Shown piece after piece: positions 9,596 to 21,334 of a stretch of 64,000 bases of DNA. The stretch lies in contig NC_092576.1 in NCBI RefSeq assembly GCF_037975245.1, forward strand, positions 30,296,611-30,360,610, read 5' to 3'. The number at the start of each line of letters is the position of its first letter. Position 1 is the stretch's first letter. The position numbers and the translations under genes are program-made. The notes beneath the pieces are model-generated. The model saw only the letters and a program-made list of their open reading frames with translations, was not told the origin of the DNA and did not search any database. The DNA comes from Apostichopus japonicus (lineage: Eukaryota; Echinodermata; Holothuroidea; Aspidochirotida; Stichopodidae).

Positions 9596-10082
9596 TATAA
9601 TTCAGTTTGTAACTTCTTTTACAAATTGCCTTCGCATTCTTCATGACATGACGGGCACAGGCATGAGGAATTGCCAATTCATTTTCGTTTTGGGATGAGA
9701 TGCCCGTAATAATTCGCCAAGCCCTGTTGTAGAAAGTGTCTAGGGATTCGTTATTAAATACGTTTAACCCTGCTAGCAAGAATACCCATGCTCTGTCACT
9801 ATTAATTTGTTTCGGTCGAGAAAGGTGGTTGTGTCTATACATCTGTTTTTCACTATGACGAAATAATGTCAACCAGATGATTATTGTCGGTAGACTGTGA
9901 TCATCTGACACCAAAATACTTACGGGTAGTATTGTTCCCCTATTTATAATACTTTTCACACATAGTTCATAGTATAAAACTTGTTTGCATGCCAGTGTAG
10001 AGTTGACACAACCACCTGTTGCATCCCAAAATACCGTATCACGTTTACAGAGATCGTGCCAAAGCTTTGTACAATCAAACAT
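9596..10082 (-). pseudogene. DDE-type (MULE/KDZ-like) transposase core, N-terminal fragment
   Basis: The minus frame reads VFWDATGGCV, LYYELCV, LPVSILVSDDHSLPTIIIWL, INSDRAWVFLLAGLNVFNNE, YNRAWRIITG and IPHACARHVMKNAK. This order (first Asp in D-A-T-G-G, second Asp in S-D-R-A-W, then a C/H-containing helix) is that of a eukaryotic DDE transposase core related to MULE/KDZ superfamilies. The frame is cut at 9595 by the Penelope-like insertion and continues at 7658. The N-terminal DNA-binding part is missing or lies in unseen exons above 10082. Which superfamily it belongs to cannot be settled by eye. Confidence 0.55.
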
Positions 10083-10470
10083 GAAAAGGAAGGCACAAAC
10101 TGACTAACATATTTATTATGTAGTCAGCCGGTGATTAAACCAAAGAAATTTGAAGACACCGATGCTTTTATTTTCATTCACGCTGCTTGGAACTTATTCC
10201 AGACACTGTGAGCATATTGACAGTTAAATAAAAACATCCACTTTATGAAACACTTAACATCTGAGTCAAAACCAACAGGGCACATATTCATCTGCAGGAC
10301 ATAACAAGACACTGCACACAGAATGAATACCGCTTATGGTCCGCTCTTGCATATACAGATACACAAACACGCATATAATCATAAATACAAAAGTTGTGGG
10401 CTCTCCTCATTGAAACTAAGAGGTTGTTTCATTGACCTATCATTGCTACTGTACATGATTGAAATGGGAA
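10083..10470. other. Spacer between transposase remnant and SAMD3-like gene
   Basis: No supported gene, repeat or element boundary. The 84-codon plus-strand frame that starts at 10323 runs antisense over the last exon of the SAMD3-like gene and is not supported. Confidence 0.5.
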
Positions 10471-13400
10471 TCATCCCCAATCCCAGAAGAACTGCAGAGT
10501 TAGCTTATGCATATAACTACCTTCAGCTTTTTCCACTGATACAGAAGTGTCTGCTTTGTCAATTGCTATCTTCTTGAAGTCAGAAGCATCTTGGTTTTTC
10601 ACTGGGAGGTTGAGAATTCCATCTCGGAATGACTTGATGTTGCTTGATATAGCCTCAATTGCTGCAATCCCTGTTATTCTTGTAAATTCATTATGAATCT
10701 GAAAACAGTAAATGTCAATAACATTTTAAGCATGTTACCCAAAAATTTAATTTAATATATAAAAAATAATAATAACTGATCTGTTGATCAGTTGTTTCTG
10801 CCTGTTTAATACTAACAAAACATCGAATAGCTAATTGCAATACATGAGTAGTCTGAATGAACTAACATGTGCCCTTATAATACTACTACCATTGGGTTAT
10901 TACTGCCTGAGACAATTAAGAGGCCAGTGAGGTAGATTCAGAGGGAACCCCACCTTAACAAGCACCTTTACTACGGGAAGCGAAATAGTTACGTAATACA
11001 CAGGCTCACTTTTCAAACTAGTGACCTACAACAAGTGACATCAAATGCCACTGCAGCCCCACTTAAAGGGTGAACTTTCAAATTATATGATTTACTCTTC
11101 CTAATTACACTTCTAAAAGTATACCCTGGTCAGCTAGAAAGAATTATATCATTTGGAGTTAGATATTCTTCATACCTCAGTTAAAGTGAACAGGAATGGG
11201 TACTTTTCCTTCATGTGGGGATGACCATCTTATTTTTCACATCCTTCCGTCTCTCTTCAAATGTCATCTCCATAAGCTTAGTAACCTTCCCCTGGTCAGT
11301 TGTTCTCTTCTTAAACTCTTCTTGCATCCACCTAAGTTAAGTAAAAAATCATGAATATTTGCAATTAAATTTGAATTTGGAATATCGATTCTTCCATTTT
11401 TTTCAGCAATAACAACTAGTACACTTTAAATGGAATTGTTAATCAAAAGTAGCATTTAAGTTAGTATGGTATAAGTGTGGTAGACATCAGTGTGAATCTA
11501 CTGTCCAGGTAATAATCACCAAGCTCACTCTATGGCTGTGTGGATCGAACTGTGTATAACATTTATAGTGAACAACGCAATGGGTAGGTCACCTTAACTA
11601 TACCAATTAACTCGGCAACATTGTGAGGTATATTATTGCTGATAAATAGTCATTATTTTGCATTAGCTAAAGTAAATAAGTTCAGTGTGTTCCTTTGAAA
11701 GATGTACAATATCAACTGTCACATTCATCAGAACTCTATGAGTAACGTATTTTATTAATGATTCCATGTATTTAGTTTTTAGAGCTTTGAGCACTGACTG
11801 ACTGAAAATCAAGTATTGTAATAATCGTTCTCAATGCTTTGAACCAGAATGCAAACTGCATTGTGTTTTTGATGATGTTACATGTATAATCTTTATAAGA
11901 ATGTGTAATGTAGGCTATATCCAAGATGAACAACAGGCTTTAATCTAGGTAGTACAACAAAATGCATTGAGATATGACAAACAATATTCACCTCCACAGT
12001 TGATGACCGAAACAGACACTTATAGTCTTCTTGTACTCAGCAAACAGATGTTGTGTTTAAAAAGTTTTCAATTTGACCCCTGTTGACAACAAATTACCTT
12101 TGGTCTCCACCAAAAACAAAAAGCTCCTTGTACTTAATATGGGAATTTTGGTCATCTCTAAAATTAATGGTGATAATGACTTCTCTATATTTGATGTATG
12201 TTTGATAATCAGCCACTTCAAAAATGGTACATAACATATTTAAAAAAGTGTCCTCCCACCTAATGTCAGGAATAGATGAAAATCATTGTAAATAAAATGT
12301 AATATCAACTGAGATCAAACAGCACTAACTGTATAAGAGCATTAGGTTTTTATTACCTTATATGTGCAGCAATAGATCCTGAGTCCTCTCCAGGATTGGA
12401 AAGAGAAGGCAAGCGTTTGGCTTTCTTAGGTTGTCTGATGTCTTCTGATGATCCACAACGGATGCTCTTCCTTTCATTTCTAAACTTGTCTGACAGTTTT
12501 AGTTTTCAGTAGTCCTATGGGGATAAAGTAATGCTTCTGTTTACACAGGAAAAACCATTTTTGACAAACTTGCATTACTTTGGTCAATAAATTAAATGAC
12601 CAGGGATTGTCATTTGCCAAAATGCCAAACAACTAGTCTTCTTTGCCCTTTCAGAAGTGTAGGCAACATTTACTGAATCATTATTTTATCCCAAACATTC
12701 CATTCAATTGCATGTGAATGTAACTTTACACATCAAGAATATTGATTTTTTTTCTGCAATGGTGATGATGCACTTTGGTTCATTCACCAATTTCAAGCAT
12801 GCTGTAATGAAGAGGTCTGCATTTTCCTTCGGACTTGATTTCTCCCATCAATCTTGAATTTTAAACGGTCTACTATGAAAGTATTCTTTTTCTAAGCATG
12901 AACCACATTTACTATTATTGTATAAGAAGCAAAATCTCATGCATTGTAATAAACTAAACCAGTACCTTAATATTTGGTTACCTATAACTAACACAACACT
13001 GCCTTTCACTGCAGTTAAATCATAATATTTCTGTGTTATCTTACGTATGGTTTGGCTGCAGGTATTGTGATCTGGGCAAGACAAGGGTACTCCTTCACTA
13101 GCTCTGGTTGGGTGGCTGTGAAGTAAAATACCAGATGTTAGAACCAGCGAATCTGATGGTTATGTGGCTGATATATTACACCACTTTAGGATGGTTTGAT
13201 CACAAATAATGAACACCTGGCACCACTGCAGCACAGGTGCAGCTCTAGAGACCCTTTTCTTGTGGGGGGGGGGTGTATTAAGGGGCATTGGGATATGTTG
13301 GACTTTAATATTGGGGCCAATATTTTACATGTAAGCAAGGCTGTGGCATGACCGAGGGGAAGAGGATCATAGGAGTTAGTATATCTCTGTGTTAGGGTCA

Positions 13401-15344
13401 CTTAAAATTACTACATTTTTTTGGCTGCTAACTGCCTCTGAATGTTTTATGAGGAACGCCAATAGCCCTTTCAATTAGGGCACGGTGAGAGTCGCATGAC
13501 TTCCCCAGCCTCATTAAATACTGTTAAAACACAAATGCATATCATATCCCATACAGGAAATATTCTGCATTGCAAAGATTTAACCACATTGCCATAGAAT
13601 ATAATACATCTGGTAAAATATGGTAGAATATAATACATCTGGTTTAAAGGTGAAAACTAACTAGAGTGTCAATGATCAACATGTTAAATACATTCTTGTT
13701 TTGCACGCTTAGCTAGATATGTAACTATTGTCCACAACAACTGATTTTGCAGCCTGGTGTTGGCTTGGCTTCTTATGGACAAACATGTTTACAATATCTT
13801 GACTGAATATTGGAATTCTGTAGAACACAGAAAGTACACAAATAGTTAGTAACATGCATTCATGGCACAAGTTAAGTTATACTGCTTTCGTGGAGCTGTT
13901 TGTAATGGACACATATGAATAAGAATACTAACCTCCCGGGAACTTTTAACCAGTGCTGTAGCTACATCAGTGTACTGTGATTTGGTTGGGTATCTGTCAG
14001 ATCAAAGAAGCACAAATATTTGAGGAGAAAAGAAGACATCTAAATTCATACAAATAAGTCACTGGAGATACATTTCATATTAAAAGATTTCAGCTTTTCA
14101 ACCACCCCTGCACCCCCCAAAAATCTCCATCATAAATGATACCATTCTGCATGTTCAACTTGTAACACCTTTCAACTATCATCAATCCCATCAACCATCT
14201 TTGACACCTTTTCCTACTACATATTTCAACTTTACTACCGAAAATAGCAGAGGTCATGAACAATGATAACTTTTGGGTATAACAATTGCATGCATACAGA
14301 CAATGAAATAATACTACTGTACATTATGTTTTTATTATGAATTTAATTGGTCAGCCATCAAACTATCATCCTTCACAGCTGCATCAGAGATATGAAATCA
14401 TTATTGCCCTTGGCACACAGTTCTCCAATTGGTAATGCCAGTTGTGGACTCAGTTTCAGATCAAATGACCTCCTGAACAAACTGCATACATTAGGATCTT
14501 CCACATCAGGTATATATGCAAAGTTGTATATTTTGGCACCTGTTAAAATCTTTGTGCCCATGCACTGGCCCCAGTACTCCATGCTGAAAAGTTTCATGAT
14601 AACAATGCATGCTAGACTGACCTATTCTACAGATAGCTCATCATGAAGCATATACTCCTTTTTGTTACCTGACATATTCTGCTGTTTTGTCAAAAAGGAT
14701 CTGCACCAGTTTCCGACGTTGTCTTTCATTGGGATATATGCCTTCTTCCAAGGTATTCCGCAAGTCAACTGGCATGCTATTTAATGGAATGTCAAATTTG
14801 GCAGGCCATGGTTTCAGAGATACTTTGTCCATTCTGTTGTAAAGACTAAAGAGAGAAGTCAACATTATGTACAGTAATAGTTATCTTCTTTGATATTCTG
14901 ATTTCACTAATTCAGTTCCAGTTCTTACAACAAAATGATTCCATGATGCAAAATTGTTTGATATTCCTGTGTTTTAATGCCTGACCATAAATAGTTCCTT
15001 CCTGTAGTTGTTACAGGCAAGTACATCCCATGTGAACACTATGGTTTTTGCAATATGTGTATATGTGGTATGCATTTAGTTTTAATTAGGCATATATAGC
15101 CTGTTGTTTTTGTAATAGCTGGTCAGAGGTCATTTGAGGTAAACCACTTTCTTACAATTAGCACAAACACACATACCTGTTGGGCACAACCTGCTTAGGA
15201 ACTTGCGGAGACACTGGGTAATTAGTTGAACTGGGTAATGAACTTGAAGAATCTACCATATCAGCAATGGCATCTGAAAGACTAGTACTGTCCTCACCAG
15301 ATTCAAGAGACTCAAGACATACTTCGGAACTTAGGTCTTCACCA
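10471..15344 (-). pseudogene. SAMD3-like multi-exon gene, C-terminal region, with stop and frameshift
   Basis: Minus-strand exons with GT-AG borders: about 15344-15177 (acidic Ser-rich, VSPQVPKQVVPN), 14833-14669 (WPAKFDIPLNSMPVDLRNTL, NERQRRKLVQILFDK), 13993-13933 (YPTKSQYTDVATALVK), 13115-13045 (QPELVKEYPCLAQ), 12514-12357 (KLKLSDKFRNERKSI, QPKKAKRLPSL), 11331-11176 (WMQEEFKKRTTDQGK, FEERRKDV, EKYPFLFTLTE) and 10698-10471 (IHNEFTRITGI, ending in TGA at 10471). Most joins keep frame; the 13933-to-13115 join is unresolved. The pattern (WP-x-x-F-x-IP, YPT-x-x-x-Y, LV-x-x-YP-x-L, DY[W]K-x-x-L-x-x-KF-x-N-x-R) matches the multicopy proteins annotated as SAM-domain-containing 3-like; no SAM domain is seen here. 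A TGA at 12506-12508 replaces the expected Trp and an indel near 11218 breaks the frame, so it is probably a pseudogene. Confidence 0.5.
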
Positions 15345-15720
15345 TGGTATTATTAATATTAGCCAGTACAACTACTCAGTTAGTGGTATTTTTACTGAAA
15401 TGAATATTAACGTTAAATACGACTTGTCTAAAAATAAATTCCATATGAGTATTTCGGCTTTGTTAGGGATCTTGTCTTTACTCAGATTGAGTAAATAAAA
15501 ATTATTGTGAGTATATTTACTATTTTGGCTAATAGATTTATTACAGTCGATCGTACATCGGTTATATTACTCAAAAGCGTATTATAAAACGCATTTACCG
15601 AAATACGTATTTAGCAGCACTCACAAATAAGTGTGATGTGAGTAGCTTTATGATATGAAGTGAGTGTTTCGATCATTTACTCGTCATACTGCATATTTAA
15701 ACTCACTATAGCGTCCAATA
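15345..15720. other. Non-coding, no gene seen
   Basis: AT-rich sequence directly upstream of the first recognisable SAMD3-like exon. It contains many tattt/gagtat words but no clear exon, TIR or promoter. It may include the edge of the insertion that removed the gene's 5' part. Confidence 0.4.
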
Positions 15721-15723
15721 TTT

Positions 15724-16270
15724 TTTCAGTGTATGGCAACTTGACTTTAACTTCCTACAGTAAGTATGTTTAACTACTGTAGAATAAATGTAAGAATAAA
15801 TGAGCAACAACCATTCTCCTTTCTCGTGTTAAGCAAATAAAGTAGCATGATTAGATCTTGCAATCATTTGGAATTAAAAAGAGTAACAGAACGAAAGAAA
15901 TAATCGTCTTGTTGCTACTAGATTTTTTTGTGCCATGTCTTTTGTACTGAAGTAATTCTTACAGACAATGGGAGCACTATTTGAAGCGAAAGGAAATATT
16001 TAATGGGGTTCTTTGATAATTAATTGCTTTCAATGTTTCCATATAGATTCCATCGCTTCTGTATATATACCGACGCATTCCAGTAAATCTGTCACGATCG
16101 GCGCATGACAACTTCACTTTTACTTTATACAATAAGTCTGTTTTTACTTTGTCAGTAAGTCTACTAAGTAACGACCATGCCCGCGCATTTCTCGTGTTAA
16201 GCAACTAAAGTACAAGTACTAGATCTTGTAATCATTTGAAATAAAAAGAGTAAAAGAAAGACAGAAACTT
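15724..16270. repeat. Two diverged direct copies of a ~170-bp segment
   Basis: Segment 15724-15900 resembles 16100-16270, offset by about 376 bp. Best-kept words are tttctcgtgttaagcaa followed by ctaaagta or ataaagta, then tagatcttg, aatcattt and aaaaagagtaa. Spacing and divergence suggest an old tandem duplication, or two copies of one repeat family side by side. Confidence 0.65.
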
Positions 16271-17347
16271 GCTCAACAAAAATGAAATGATTGCGATCGT
16301 CATGCTGTGAAGGGATATAAGGCAATTTTTCGAGGAAGGGTGTTTGCCACGCCAGAACAGTTGCATATTCCCTCTATGGCAAAATGTTGCTAAGTTATGA
16401 AATCATCACTATCATAGTTATTTCATTTTCATTCACCAGGTACCATTCTTTCATTTGAATGAAATTTAAATCTTAGTTTGGACAGAGGCAGAAAACATTA
16501 ACCGGTTCATCCCTATATTTTTTTTACGGGTTAGCAAATTGCACATTCAAAGTTTGCAGAAAGCCGTTTTCACAAATGTTCTCCGTACACACTGTTTTAT
16601 GGAAGCGTTAGTTATGCAAAACCGGTGCCGTTGTCATTTGTTGGTGTCAAGGACGAAAAGGAAGGACGACCATTGGGCTGTTCTCAGGGTAGTATAAAAG
16701 AAGCTCTTCCTTCTGACCCCAGAGTTAACCGTTTCGTCTTGACCTGTGATGCTGCGAAGTATGAGAGCAGTTGAATCCGTCAAACCATCGAAGGCTGTCT
16801 GTTTCACTGGCGTCAAGTGGTATGGGGAAAGGTGAATTGTTTTTATATGTTTTGGCAAGTTAAGAGAAAAAATAGAATGCATTTTATTTATACATAATGA
16901 AATTTAATCTATACATCCGTCGTAATATATTATATATTTTTATATATCGCCGCACAAGATTTGGGACTGAGGAAAGCTTATTCATCGTCAGAAGCTGTGC
17001 AAACGTATATTCGAAAACTGATGATGGCATTACCTATGCTACCACTACAACAAGTTTGGCCTCAGTTCGATATTCTCAAAGGGGCGCAAATAAAGGAGTG
17101 GACTTACTAAATGGAATCCACCTGGACGTGTGTATTAATTGAGCCATTCGCACGATATTGAAGGTATGTCTCAACAATCCTGTTTTGTATTAAATACTAT
17201 ATCACTTGTATTACTGGTCATGATTGAAGTTCCTCTTTTGTTTTTATTTACACATGAAATTATATTTACACATGTTTTTTAGGATGGCGTCGCTACCTGA
17301 ACCAAATAGCCGGAAAGGAAGTACCGTTTTATGATATTGTTACAACT
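16271..17347. other. Non-coding stretch with a TATA-like element
   Basis: No gene is recognised. A good TATA-like sequence, tataaaag, sits at 16693-16700 on the plus strand, but no open frame or known product starts downstream. It could be a core promoter of an LTR or other element, or chance. The 81-codon frame at 16897-17142 has no domain I recognise. Confidence 0.3.
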
Positions 17348-17369
17348 CTACACATAGAGGCTGAAACCT

Positions 17370-17633
17370 TTGTTGCAATGTACAAGGGTTGCTGAGGTCG
17401 GAAGGAACACTGAGGAGGGTTCCAAAAACAAAAAACAAAAAAAAAACCCGGCACACAGGACACTGCAGTCTCGAGTGCAGCAGTTCTGGGAAGAGTTTGA
17501 GACAGGAGACCAAACGACTGCGAGACTCCTCAAGTCATGTTCGCGACTGTTCGGAACCATGGACACAAAAGTGACAAAACAACAATTGATAGCCATAATC
17601 AGCTGGACAGATCCTGCATTTTTCAGGAACTAA
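17370..17633 (+). other. Unrecognised open frame of 87 codons
   Basis: After a low-complexity Lys-rich start, the frame reads LQSRVQQFWEEFETGD, then ARLLKSCSRLFG and ends SWTDPAFFRN. Composition is protein-like and richer in G+C than its surroundings, so it may be an exon or a fragment of a mobile-element protein. I do not recognise a family, no clear splice sites bound it, and two other frames are open over the same place. It is listed only so that it can be checked. Confidence 0.2.
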
Positions 17634-17699
17634 TTCCTTCGCCTGTCCCCACGGGAAAAAAAGAGGGCATGGGCAGGGCATTGTGGGTAGTTCCCAAGT

Positions 17700-19859
17700 G
17701 CGCTCAACCATGTTTATATATCTAAAAAAAAACTAACATTTTCACACAAAAAACATGAAACAGACTGAACTGGTGACAAGCGTTACATGAAGTATGTAAA
17801 AGGGACGTTCCCTTGTTAATGCGTTCCATTTTTTCTCCTTAAGCCTTAAACAAGTAAAAGAAAGCAAGTAAGAAATGAAACTTACCTTTTTAAGAATCCT
17901 AAACTGTATTCTTGTACCATTATTCAAGAGAAAAGAAACTATTATTAAAATCACCCATCTTGAATATACTAAAACATTTATTGACAGCCTTCCCACCAAA
18001 TCCTTCCTATCTATGCCATGTTCTAATTACAGAGCAAAAATACAATAACATGGAGGCCTGCCGACACTGGTATTAAAGAAAACTTCGCAATGCCTTCAAC
18101 AATGCTTTCCACACCTACCAGATTTTACTCTTTCGAAATAGCCTAGCCTATATGCCTTCCTTGGTTTATCCCCTAAAAGCGTTACTTTCCTCACTAAGTC
18201 GTTATAGTACAAAGTTTCGTCAAGTACTGCAAATATCTCTTCCCACACAGCTTCTGAGTCCCGTGAAATATGAAATATTTTTCACTAAAATCTCTTTGAT
18301 TAAAACCATAAATTACATTTACTACAGTTGCTTCACTACCTAAATTTAACTCTTTCGAAAAACCGTAGCCAATTAGCCTTCTCTCTTTCGTCTCATGAGA
18401 AACGTTAGTTTCCTTCCCTATACAAGCGTTACTTTTCTTCCCTATGATTTCGAGGAGAAGGAAATTAATGCTTTAAGGGTAGGAAACTTATGGGTCAGCA
18501 AACTTACGGGAGCCCTACATTATGTCTGAATCAATTTAAGATCTCTCAGAAATGTTTTCAATACTTGATATGTTTAATTTTTTTCTGATATCTAAAATTC
18601 ATTTTTAATAAATTTGAGATATCGCCAAACATTAAAGGGTCGAATATGATCTGAAAGCTATACATCATTTTATACTGCAAGGCTTACCATTTCCGGAGTA
18701 GAAGGAGAGTGAGGGGGGGGGGGGCTTTAAGTATGGTCAGGACACGTCGCAGCTTTGATGGAGGGACTAGTGATTATAGGTATATTTACTGTGTATATGC
18801 TGGGTTGCGGATGGGGGCATTGTACAGGGTACTACAGATGGGTAAATTTGGTTGAAAATGTTCCTACTTCACTGTCGTATTGAGACTATTAGTAAAAAAT
18901 CTATTTACAATAAGCATATGATTTATCATTGAATACTGATGTTGCTATGTTGATGAGAGAAGGGATATTAGGAGGGAGGTTGAAAACCGGGCAGTGGGTA
19001 TGATTGATGGGAGGGGAACGAATTGATTTGTGAATTATGAAGTCAAAGCAATTTGTTTCTCATTTTTGTGTATTTGTTTGTACAAGTATTAAATTATGTG
19101 CATATAAATAAGCCTTTCATGAGACCCTTGTTCCAGTTACAACAACTGAGGTGTCAGAGATGATGTGGATGCACAACAGCACTTATCACTGGAGAATTTT
19201 GTTAGCCTGTAATATATTCTAATTATTCACGAATGAAAATTGAACAGAATGTCAAACAATAAGTCATATCCCACACATTCAAACATCATATTATACTTTA
19301 CTGTAAAAAATAATACGTCTTGAACTCATCGAGCTATCAAGATTTCATCCAAATAATTTCAAATGGACTATAAACTTTAAAAGAAACCTCACTTCAATAC
19401 CTTCCCAACAATGCATTTGTTCCTATTGCAAAACGTGACTGGATTTTGAGTAATTAAAATTGGTAAATAATTTCCCCTGAACCTCCTTGACCGGCCTTTG
19501 TATATAGTTAACACAAATGTATCATTTGTTAATACAAATTAACGCTGATGTAATATTAATTGGCTTTGTAAAGCAGAGAGTTCCATAACAACTCCCTTGT
19601 GACACCTAGACAACCTTTGAAGTCATGATGATAAGCTGCTTACACCGTCTTTCTCAACGTGGGATTCAACGGTAAGGAATTAACCTAACCGTTTAGACAA
19701 TTATGTTCATTAAACAGTACCGTAACCTGACACTTGGAAGTTACAGTTAGCATACTCGTTAAGCAAGTTTGTGCTGAACGTGCATGCTAACTTCAATTGG
19801 GTTTATTTACGGTTATATCACGAATGTACGGCTTGAATGTGCGGCCCCCTCACAATTTT
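17700..19859. other. Non-coding stretch
   Basis: No supported gene. Features seen are a poly-G run at about 18712-18723, low-complexity AT-rich DNA and no clear terminal repeats. Two loosely related segments (about 18120-18200 and 18350-18450) share cctatatgcctt/agcgttac words and may be fragments of one repeat. Confidence 0.45.
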
Positions 19860-20362
19860 TGCACAGGGGAGCGATAGCTCCCACTAGTCTATGGAACGCG
19901 AATATGGAACGCGAAAAGGGAAACCATATTTCGCTGTCTAAACTAAAGTTGTTGCTGCTGTTTTATCATGTTGTTGCTCAAATTTACATTGTTGTCTAAG
20001 CTTTTGTTGTTGTCTAAACTTACGTTGTTGTCTAAACTTGTCTAAACTAACGTTATTGCCCAATCACGTGATATAAAAAATATGGGCATTTTGCGCGAAA
20101 TTCGACTTGCGCTGTATATACATACGCGTCGTTAATTTACTGACCAATTACGAAATAGTCAGTAACATTGACACATATCCCGACCCAATTACAAGCCGGT
20201 CAACGCTCTCCACCATGCTACATACATGAGCTGACCCCGCCCACTTTGCTCCTCTAGTAACTTCCCGTATATGCGAAGAACAAGGGCGGCCTTGTCCACA
20301 GGACTGTTTTCCTAAACCCAGGCAGCAATAACGTACGAAGATCTAGAGAGGACATGGTTAAA

Positions 20363-20985
20363 AAAATTATTACGTACGTACGTAATAATACTACGTACGT
20401 ACGTAATAATTATCACGTAATATACTACGTACGTACGTAATAATATCACGTACGTCATATTACTACGTACGTACGTCATAATTACTACGTACGTACGTGA
20501 TAATTACTACGTACGTACATAATAATTACTACGTACTTTTATAGGGATTATCACGTACGTATTTAATAATTATAACGAATGTACGTGTTTATGAAATTGC
20601 ATGAAACATTCAGACATTGTGGATGTGGAGATTTTTATATTGTGGCAAGCCTAAGCACATACATTCCTGTGGTGTTAATCGAACGAACGTACCAATTGTC
20701 TGTGTCCGGCATTTTTTAGTTAACTATAAGTATAAGCTTGACTTCTGTGGTATACGTATCTTGCATGTTGACAAATATGTTACAGTATGTACCGCCACTT
20801 CTTACTATCTTCAGTATAGAACGTAAAATTATCACGTACCGTACGTACGTGATAAATATTACGTACGTACGTAATATTTTATTACGTACGTACGTTATAA
20901 ATATTACGTACGTACGTAATAAATATTACGTACATACGTAATATTTATTACGTACGTTATTAATATTACGTACGTACGTAATATT
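20363..20985. repeat. Two arrays of acgtacgt palindromes
   Basis: Left array (20363-20595) and right array (20828-20985) repeat near-palindromic units such as attacgtacgtacgtaat, about six each, separated by 230 bp of unique sequence. Each unit can self-pair and the two arrays can pair with each other, so the whole inner part can fold back. The flanking agatctagagaggacatgg copies are inverted with respect to each other. No protein is encoded. Confidence 0.8.
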
Positions 20986-21102
20986 TTTTTGTACCATGTC
21001 CTCTCTAGATCTTCGTAAGAACCAACCCCCTGCGTATAGTAATCATATGAAGGCCACGTGGTAAAGCAATTGTTGAACAGCGCCGATGGCAATAACGTAA
21101 GT

Positions 21103-21174
21103 TTAGACAACGAAATCAGTTTGCCCTTTTCGCGCGTCCACGCGCGAAAAGGGCAAACTGATTTCGTTGTCTAA
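21103..21174. repeat. Perfect 34-bp stem, 4-nt loop hairpin
   Basis: The arm 21103-21136 (ttagacaacgaaatcag... ending in cgcgcg) is followed by loop tcca (21137-21140) and the exact reverse complement at 21141-21174. It lies within the foldback element near its right end. Such a perfect, long hairpin usually means a recent inverted duplication or a selected structure. Confidence 0.9.
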
Positions 21175-21334
21175 TCTAAGTTTGTTGTTGCCTAAACTAA
21201 AGTTGTTGCTGCTGTTTTACCATGCTGTTGCTCAAACTCACGTTGATGTCTAAAATTCTGTTAAACTTAGCAACGAAATAAGTTTGCCCTATTCGCGTTC
21301 CATAGACTAGTGGGAGCTATCGCTCCCCTGTGCA

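Larger units (their letters stand above)
19860..21334. mobile_element. 1.47-kb foldback-like element with perfect 44-bp terminal inverted repeats
   Basis: Positions 19860-19903 and 21291-21334 are perfect 44-bp inverted repeats (outer end tgcacaggggagcgatagct). Inside are a second, nested inverted repeat (about 20335-20368 and 20982-21017, containing agatctagagaggacatgg), two arrays of acgtacgt palindromes, a perfect hairpin, and two direct copies (about 19938-19981 and 21193-21237) of a segment with aaagttgttgctgctgtttta. No transposase frame is present, so it is non-autonomous. I could not identify a target duplication next to the outer ends. Confidence 0.75.

Noticed and set aside
16693-16700. 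TATA box as a gene promoter
   Set aside because: No transcript start, frame or LTR structure could be tied to it; kept only as a note.
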